The notes under the pieces are model-generated. The model was not told the origin of the DNA, made no database searches, and saw only the letters and a program-made list of their open reading frames with translations. Positions 56,698 through 64,000 of a DNA stretch of 64,000 bases are shown here, one piece after another (position 1 is the first letter of the stretch; every line of letters starts with the position of its first letter). The translations under genes and the position numbers were made by a program. This stretch comes from Micropterus salmoides (Eukaryota; Chordata; Actinopteri; Centrarchiformes; Centrarchidae), in contig NW_024041039.1 of assembly GCF_014851395.1 (NCBI RefSeq), positions 4,783,191 to 4,847,190 on the forward strand, in the 5' to 3' direction.

Positions 56698-58620
56698 CAT
56701 ACGGTTTCATCTGTTGCTCTTATTCAATTTGCTTCTCTCTCTCAGTTCAAATCAAGGTAACAACTACAAATGAACAATAAATTATGTTTATGCACAGTAA
56801 GGGCTGACCCCAACTAGTCGAAGATTCGATGTTCGATTGTGATCCGTGTTTCATTCACTACAGGCTGATGTCTTCTTCGTGCGAGGGGTCAAGTGTCAGG
56901 AAGCTAAATGTAAGTGTCTGTGTTTCATAGTCCTTCGTTTTCGCCTATCTGCACTAATATGCTACCTGGGAGTTTTAAAACAGCAGCACTTTCAATCTTC
57001 TCCGTTTTAGGTGTTCGGCTTTGACGTTTTGGTCTGGACTGCAGGCGTAAACGTATCAAACGTGCTGTGCATGTCTATTTCACGCAAAACGTTAATTCTG
57101 CATGTATACGCGCCCAGGTGCGTACAGGACGCATCCAGGCGCGTTTGTATATGACGCCCTGGGGTGACCGGAAATGCTAGTAGCGTAGCAGCGCTTCCGG
57201 TCGCTAACTAGCGAGCTAGCTAGCAAAGTTTGTGTTTAAGGCGTTGACAGTCCCCCAAGGCTTGAATGTAACACGCACTCTATATTAAGGTCGTGCTAAT
57301 CTTTATCCTTTAATTTGTCAGCATGTGTGTCAGTATATAAGTAATACACGTCCCTTAGTTTGCCATCACACACACACAGAAAGTCACACTCAAACAAATT
57401 CAGAAATCACGTGTTTGTGAATTGTTTTGATTGCAAACAAGTGTTGTTTTTCTCTAGATGATTATTTTACATCCTGTTTTCCTCAAATGTTTGTCTGTAA
57501 ACAAGCGGTGTGCAGTTGGTGTGTGTATGTGTTTCCAGTGGGAGGTCTGTTTCTTAAGCACAACACAATCACTCTAACATTCAAAACAGGCTGATTAAAG
57601 CTTCAACTCCACTCTGCTGCTGTTTGTTCTTTACTGTTGTTGTTGTTGAGTGAAAATGTTAAATATTCATTATAGATTTTTTTAAAGCGCAATTCAATAT
57701 CTTAATGTATTTTGTCTTTCTATCACATAAAGTTTCATTTTATTTTGAAATGCAGCCCTTTAGTTCCATCTTGTTGCCTGTTTGAGTCATGGGATTTGTG
57801 TATTCTTGATTTGAAACGTGTATCGTTGTTTGTAAACTGATAACTTATTCACAGCAGAGCGGATCACAGGCAGCAGGATCATCAGCAGATCTGAAACTAT
57901 AAGAGAAATAAATGAATCCTTTCTGATCATCTGTGTTTCTTCTGGGACGTTCTTCACATTTAAAAAGAAGTTTCATGAAATTGTTACGTTAAATTAATCA
58001 AATGACTGAGTGAACAGATTAATTAGAGTTTGAATGAGCAATTTACAGTGACAACAACAGCAGGAAATGCAATTAAAATTTTTGTTTTTAATTTTAGATT
58101 TTCATTTGTCTCTACAAAATGATTTGACTTAACTACAGGCTGAATAGAGGTGATTTGTGCACGTTGGTTCTCACTTGTTATTTTTAAGGTATTTAACGAG
58201 TCGCTAACAAAAGGCCCCCTCAAGAGGAACAACATTTTTCTCACAGCATATGTTCCACTGCAACATGTTGGAATAAATTACCAAACAGGTAATTTATTCC
58301 AATGTTTAATCACCTGAGACTGTCGCCTCTCGTTCACGGCGTCACATCCCCAAAACTGCGCTGTAAAAGGTGACGGGATACAGATGGTTTAATTTCACCT
58401 GCCGCTTTCGTGACTGTAACATCTGAGAAAATGTTTCTTGCTGCTTTTATGTTTGTTTTAAGAACAAATAAAAGAATCAAAGTCATGGATTAAATACTGT
58501 ACATAAACCAAACATTTGAAAGTCATCTGTTTATCTAAGTTTAATATCTTTGCAAACTTCTTATTTTGGTTATTTGGGCTGTTGGTCTCTTCACCTTGGG
58601 CACTGACACAAACGTTGTCA
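56696..58620. other. No gene recognised
   Basis: GGGCTGACCCCAACTAGTCG then AAGATTCGATGTTCGATTG (56802 on) may be the left end of a small DNA element. A perfect 15-bp-arm AT-rich hairpin occurs at 58268-58302 (TTGGAATAAATTACC and its complement, 5-base loop). No coding was found. Confidence 0.45.
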
Positions 58621-58628
58621 GTTTTGAT

Positions 58629-58770
58629 CATGTTGTCACGTGGTATAAGTCATCTAAGTAAAACTATTTAACTAAAATTTTTACACATGGGACTCAAACC
58701 TCCGTCTCCTGGATTAAAGTCCTGAATTTATCGACACATTAATCCACCTCAACCAACATCGTACATAGAT
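58629..58770 (-). repeat. tRNA-headed SINE head, copy 5
   Basis: ACACATGGGACTCAAACCTC then CGTCTCCTGGATTAAAGTCC and CCACCTCAACCAAC parallel the head region at 40.31-40.37 kb. The B box lies on the minus strand (GGTTTGAGTCCC). Confidence 0.55.
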
Positions 58771-60149
58771 TTTCACGTTCTTTAAACAATGTCACACTTC
58801 TTCTTGTGCTACCATACGAAGAAAACCATAAACATGATCGTAATAAGCTGCTGCACCATCAACCTGTACGGCTGTTTTTATGGCAAGGACGGGCTGGACC
58901 TGGCAAAGTTAAAAAGAAAACAGACACTCATTTGCTCCTCTAACATGTATAGCAATTGTTAGTCACTTTGCATAAAATTGTCGACCCATGCTTCTCCTAA
59001 AAGGGCAGAATGTAATTGAAAAGTCTGTTTTATGCTGATAAGTTCTTCCCATGTTTGCAGTAGAGTACAAAACATTCTCATTCTCAGTGGTTGTAGAGAC
59101 TCTCCAAAGCGTGCAATGCTGAGGAGAAATGCTGATCCACAATGGCTGATATTTTTAATTTGTCTATTCAGAAGAAATGCTGCAGCTTTAAAGAGGATTA
59201 CACATTCACTCTTTGTTACAGGCTTTTACCTGAAGTTAAGTACAGTACACCAACAGTTTTCCTCATGAATCTATCAATTGTTGTGTTTAGAAAATGTCCA
59301 AAAGTAGTAAAGAATTGTTATCACAATTTCCCAGAGCCCAATGTGCATCTTTAAGTGTCTTATTTTGTCCAATCAACAGTCCAAACCTCAAAATGAATAG
59401 AATTACTATTACTATTAGTCATATTGGCTGTTTTAGCTCGATAAATGACTTAAAGGATTTACTAAAATATTTAGATATGATTATTGAGTTGACTCATTGT
59501 TTTAGTTGTCATGTTTGGATTTAAACCATGTGTCACGTTGACAGGTAGTGACTTCAGGTTGTGGACGCCTGCAGTCAAAAGTGAGGAGAAAACTGGTTTC
59601 AACCTGCACCTCAGCACAAAGAATGAACAGAGGCGACTTGTCTTTCGTTACAGAGCTGTAAACCAATTTGACAGGTTTCAACTCAAGATAAAATCACTTG
59701 CAAGACTTGTCACCTTTTGCAGCACCACTTTCACGTTCTCCTTCATCAACATATGTCAAAGGAAATGAAACATGAAAGCTGACAGCTCCTGCACTGCGGC
59801 TCCGCTGCAGGCGTCGACATTCGTCAATATTTACATAAAACTCGCCGGGGAAACAGCTAGCATGGAGGAGCAGGCGTCATCGTCGCTCTGATAGTCACAG
59901 CGTGTGTGTGTGTGCCCCTGGGTTAGGGTTGGAAATTGTGTTTGCAGTAATTCAAAAAACTTCCGGACTTGTAATTGTTGTTGCCTTTAGGAGAAAATAA
60001 TGAATTCGCTCAGACAATATATCAATTGAATCATTCAGTTCATCCAATAGTCGTTTAGATATTTCAGTCTGGACCAAAGTGGTGGACGACCAAAAGGAGC
60101 AAACAATCTCACTACAAGGTCCATTCAGTAACTGTTCTGGCGATTATCA
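58771..60149. other. Unique sequence, nothing recognised
   Basis: ORFs up to 85 codons show no domain or splice support. Confidence 0.45.
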
Positions 60150-60345
60150 CACAGCATGATCTTCACCTGTATCGCAGTTCACTTGACTGCGGTCCGAGAC
60201 CACCGGTTCGAGGAGGACTAGAGAGCGGTTGTTTGGTCCGTACCAGAGTTTGAGTCCTGCGTTCACACCAACCCAAACGAACACTCCAAGGGGGTAAACA
60301 CTCAAGGGTTCGGTTCAACCGGACTAAATCGGGTCCTTTAATAGC
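60150..60345. repeat. Relative of the 13.0-13.9 kb DNA element
   Basis: GCGTTCACACCAACCCAAAC then GAACACTCCAAGGGGGTAAA parallels the wording at 13783-13822. Confidence 0.55.
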
Positions 60346-62192
60346 CTGATAATTCGATTTTATCGCCATTTTGTTTTAGTTCATTCATTCACTCTGACAG
60401 CTCATTTCTACTATTTTGCAACATAATTTTTAAAAGCAGTTAACAGGAAGGCAAATTTAATGTCACTATTTCTACTGATGTGAGTAGGTAGCAATGTAAG
60501 AAGACGACTTGTCTGCTCTGAATCCCATCCACAAAGCTCTGACTGGTCGATGTGTAGTTGAAAACAGACCCATTTGAATCAGAGATATGGTCAGTGATCA
60601 GCCGTCAACTGAAGCAGAAGCTCCCAATAGAAAACAGACCGGATATTCTTCTATCTCTGGGGGGAAAAAAAACAACACACATGGCGTCTCAATAATGCCA
60701 CGTGTTTCTGTTTGTGATTTTTAATGTTTTGTGAAAGTGAGGTACAATTTCAGAAAATGTGAAAGTAATTAAGACAAACTGTAACATGCGGGAGGCGTGA
60801 CCTGTGACCTGTCGACTGACACGTTTCGGGTTTCCTGCGGCGTGTTCCAGCCCCTCCCACCGCTGCCCTCTGACTACTGTTGTGCCTCACCATGTCGGCA
60901 AACTTCTCCTCAAAACATTTGCACAACAACGACACCAAGTTTACTGGGAAGAGACGGCGGCTTTTTAGCACTTTGCCGCATCTCGCACACCCCACGGTGA
61001 CGGGAATAGCACCCATAGAGGGAGGAGGGGGCTGTAAAAATGTAACAACGGGTGGTGGGTGTCAAATCTGTCAGAGTGGTGTGTGTGTGTTCAGCTTTGG
61101 TGATGTATGAGTGTGAATGAACAGTGTGTGTTCGTGTTGCCACAATGGTGTGTGAATAACAGAGTAACTGAGCTGTGTGTGTAATTGTGTGCGTGTGTGT
61201 GTGTGTGTTTTGAGGTGTTGCAGAAAGTCTGATCTGAGCGTGCTCACTGCAGCGAGGCAGACATGCACCGTGTTGGAGGAGAGAGTGGATCCGCAAATAA
61301 ACTTAATTACAAATCAATTTGAATATGAAACACCTGGATTCACTCACATTTTACTCTTCATACAAAACCATCAATACACTTTGCACATAATTCTGCACAC
61401 CTGCCACTTCGCTCCTATAGCAGGTTGTTGCACCACAAGTGTAAATTCAAACTGACAGTAGGATGACAGAATGAATTCTTTTTGAGATTATTTGCATAGT
61501 TAATAGTGACTATATATATATATAGTATATTTGCGTGTCCTGGTGCAGGTCTGTCCCAGTTCAGGCTCGATTCTGACCCACATCAAAGTTAACTTGCAGC
61601 CTGATTCAGATGGATTCGTCACTCCATGTGGTCCAGTGCCTCCTCAGTGTCTCTCCTCTGCGGCTCGTAGTTGTGACTCTCAGTCGATTATGTGTTTTTT
61701 ACACTGCGGTCCTGTTGGTTTCAGGTCTTGCAGAATTTCTGGACCCACAGATGGACAGAGAGATCAAACTGTTTCTGATCTGCGCTGCTATTGTCACAGT
61801 GTGATTCACACGTAACATACAGTTACTATGGACCCGATTGGACAAACCGTCCCCAATCAACTGGTCTTTAGTCTGAAATGTGAGCACACACACACACGGT
61901 TGTTGTGTGGCTACATGGATCTCCATGACAACAGGTTTGTTTAGTGTCTGACCTGCAATCTCTTTAGCTGAATGTAGTGTTCCAGGAGATCTGATACACA
62001 CACACAGCAACAATAATGTCATAATTTTTTGTGTCTGCCTGTGATTCAGACAATTTACAATTCAATAATTGTAATTCAGCTTGAGAAATGACGTTTTTTA
62101 TGGAAGCTGACCCGAGGCTTTTGAGAAAGACAGCGTGTCAACAAAATAAGAACAAATTATCTTTAAAGAGTAACACCCAAGCAGGAACCTCT
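60346..62192. other. No gene recognised; small GT and TA runs
   Basis: It contains GT-rich runs (61165-61207) and a TA run (61511-61528). ORFs near 60750-61300 reach 128 codons but are partly CA/GT-encoded and have no domain. Confidence 0.45.
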
Positions 62193-62849
62193 GGGTCTGA
62201 AAAGTGAAGCCAATGGGGAAGTGCCTTAAGCCTGCAGTTTTTCTAACAGCCAGCAGGGGGCGACTCCCCTGCTTGCAAAAAGAAGTCTGATTGCATAGGA
62301 CTTGGCAAAAAGAGACCACTTTTCAGCTGATTTATTATCTCAGTAATCACTTTCCTGATGCGTTTATGGTCTCAGTCGCTAGTTTCAAGTCTTCTTCAAC
62401 ACAGCATGATGTTCATTAAGTAAATTATTGTCTTTTATTGAGGAAAATAGACAATAAAGCAGGGTGAAGATATAGGCTACCTTGTGATTGACAAGTTGCT
62501 AGCATGCCGACCTGTCAATCAGGATAGAGGGGGCTTATGAGCGCTGCTCCGTGTACTATTGACCAACGCCATTGAAAAAGCTTATTAGGAGTAGGCTGTT
62601 TATTTTTCTGGTAAGTACGTTTTGTTTTATGCCTGATTACCACAAGCCAAACTTAGCAACCCAGTTAATATAACAGTAAACGTGAATTACAGATACACCT
62701 TTGCAAACCAAAATAGCTAGCTCAACTGTTTCGTCCAAACATCGGTTGCAAAAAATCAAGATGGCGATGGGCAAAATGCCAAATTCGAGGCTTCAAAACA
62801 GTAGGTGACATCAGGGTGACTACGTCCACTTCTTTTACACAGTCTATGG
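62193..62849. mobile_element. Fish non-autonomous element ('AGTCTATGG' end)
   Basis: GGGTCTGAAAAGTGAAGCCA, CAGCAGGGGGCGACTCCCCT, TGCTTGCAAAAAGAAGTC and, at the right, TGACTACGTCCACTTC then ACACAGTCTATGG are the ordered blocks of a common fish repeat. CAAGATGGCGATGGGC is also part of it. No transposase is present; class was not decided. Confidence 0.65.
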
Positions 62850-63467
62850 TAACACCCTGTTTTAGCATTTAACACTTTCTCTGGAAAAAGAAGATAACGT
62901 CTGTTGCAATTAACCCTGGATCAATAAATAATGCAATAAATTGACTGTAATGAAAACTCAAAAAAGTTATTTTGGGTTAAGCCACTCTTTGAAATGCTTC
63001 CTTATGTTTTTTTTCTGTTTGTTTATCACACTATTCTCTTGATAGATATCAGTATTTTGTACAAAAGTGAATTGAATTTTTAAATACACTATATGCTTGT
63101 TCTCTGTTAATACCACCTTCCTACCTCCTGTTGATCTTCCATCACTTCTCCACATGCCTCATCATAAAGGATGCTGCACTGTATTTTTTATAAAAAAAAT
63201 TTTTTTTAAACTCCTGACGGGTCCCAGTTGACAACCAGGAAACCTGGCCTGGTCCCCAGTGAAGCACATCATTTGGGCCAAACGTGCATAATAAGGGGAA
63301 AGGAAATTGACGTTTCATAGTGGCAAATGTGGGGAAAATGGAATGTAAATATAATGTCTCTGTAAATCAAAGGGTATCAGATGTATTCTTCAGCAATTAT
63401 TGCAAAAGTTGATTCACAGTATGATTAATTTAAAAACTGGTGGGATGTCACTTGTACACAAAACCGG
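62850..63467. other. Unique sequence, nothing recognised
   Basis: No gene or element end was recognised. Confidence 0.45.
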
Positions 63468-63535
63468 CAGTGGTGAACATATACTCAAGTACTGTACATA
63501 AGTAAATCTTTTAAGGTACTTGTAGCTTAAATCTT
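63468..63535 (+). repeat. hAT-like left-end fragment
   Basis: CAGTGGTGAACATATACTCA then AGTACTGTACATAAGTAAA is the start of the CAGTGGTGGAAG family. Confidence 0.6.
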
Positions 63536-63845
63536 TCCATGTTTTGCTTTTTCCATGTTATTCTCAACAGTCACGTCATCACAAAGCTTCTGGCACCTCC
63601 TGTTTTGCGAGGATGTTCTGCCGTGAAGCTTGCAGGGCGGGTTTGCACAGGCACGTCATTTACATACTCAGCTTTGATTGGGCATTATTTTCTCCTGTTG
63701 CCACTACAGTTGCACTCGTCAGTCCACAGATTGTTTTTCTTCTTCAAGTCCAAGCAGTTCAAGAACATTGTCCCGTAGAGAATATAGAATTAGGAAGATG
63801 TTGGCAGCGATTATCACCTTTTCCTTCATTTAATGTGAATTGTTA

Positions 63846-64000
63846 TGATCAGGCAGACCCAGGACACAGGGATTTAGACCCAACATGACACTTTAGGCGG
63901 AGAAGGTTCTGTGCACTGTGTTTATTAGACAAAGGGGGGGAAGGGGGTTGGCAGTCCAGGGAAGCATGAATCCAACAAAAAAAGAGGAAACAGGAATCCG
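63846..64000 (+). repeat. TCAGGACC-type dispersed repeat, cut by the window end
   Basis: GATCAGGCAGACCCAGGACA then GGGATTTAGACCCAACATG and TGTTTATTAGACAAAG resembles the repeat start at 35612. It continues beyond the window. Confidence 0.45.

Noticed and set aside
58268..58302. Perfect 15-bp hairpin as a microRNA precursor.
   Set aside because: The stem is too short, AT-rich and has a 5-base loop; it does not fit a pre-miRNA.
60750..61296. Overlapping ORFs, 67-128 codons, near a slightly CpG-richer stretch that might be a promoter or first exon.
   Set aside because: They are partly repeat-encoded with no domain, and there are no splice sites or conservation evidence to support an exon.
1..64000. 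CRISPR arrays, operons, ribosome-binding sites, plasmid or phage features.
   Set aside because: Repeat and composition features are those of a vertebrate genome; tandem repeats seen are microsatellites without spacer structure.

Overview
This window looks like non-coding, repeat-rich vertebrate DNA, most probably from a ray-finned (teleost) fish. The evidence is abundant long (CA)n/(GT)n microsatellites, an AT-rich background, no tightly packed ORFs, and many decayed transposons of kinds I associate with teleosts: Tc1/mariner with a DD36E spacing, several hAT-like non-autonomous elements, TTAA-ended elements, tRNA-headed SINEs, L2/CR1-like LINE ends, a restriction-endonuclease-type LINE end and a DIRS/Ngaro-like relic. 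I found no host protein-coding gene, no convincing exon series, no rRNA or canonical tRNA gene and no CRISPR array. Nearly all long ORFs are translations of simple repeats, purine tracts or transposon debris. Family names rest on motif recognition only; no database was searched.

Layout. 0-5.4 kb: CA microsatellites, a 1.1 kb purine-rich tract (about 1.3-2.45 kb), the first copy of a small element with inverted ends carrying a THAP-like exon (4.25-4.70 kb), and a second purine tract (5.04-5.37 kb). 5.37-12 kb: an older repeat split by a 1 kb hAT-like insertion, a LINE endonuclease relic (7.5-7.95 kb), a hAT-like element (8.5-9.5 kb) and LINE 3' ends. 11.7-15 kb: homeobox-, RFX- and octamer-motif-bearing unique sequence (candidate enhancers), a SINE and a non-autonomous DNA element. 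16-25 kb: SINE copies, hAT fragments and other DNA-element pieces. 25.4-26 kb: a palindromic element directly next to the second THAP-exon element. 29.1-30.2 kb: a hAT-like element with 8-bp target duplications. 32.5-33.4 kb: a Tc1-type element with near-perfect inverted ends and part of its transposase. 34.7-35.8 kb: another 8-bp-duplication element, itself invaded. 37-41.5 kb: a TTAA-ended element, LINE relics, a SINE and a 556-bp hAT-like element. 44.5-46.6 kb: a Tc1 relic split by younger insertions, plus the sister copy of the 5.4 kb repeat. 48.5-50.2 kb: a DIRS/Ngaro-like reverse transcriptase/RNase H relic. 50.4-54.2 kb: a duplicated TAATTGG motif, the full-length TTAA element, a candidate enhancer, a SINE and a LINE tail. 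54-64 kb: mainly simple repeats and DNA-element fragments.

Nothing here works together as a pathway. The informative content is a layered record of transposition: at least four insertions can be read from their target duplications, and one has an empty-site counterpart in the same window. The most unusual object is the pair of short elements at 4.2 and 25.6 kb, each holding an 85-nt THAP-like first exon ending at a splice donor. It is a candidate for follow-up, not a demonstrated system.
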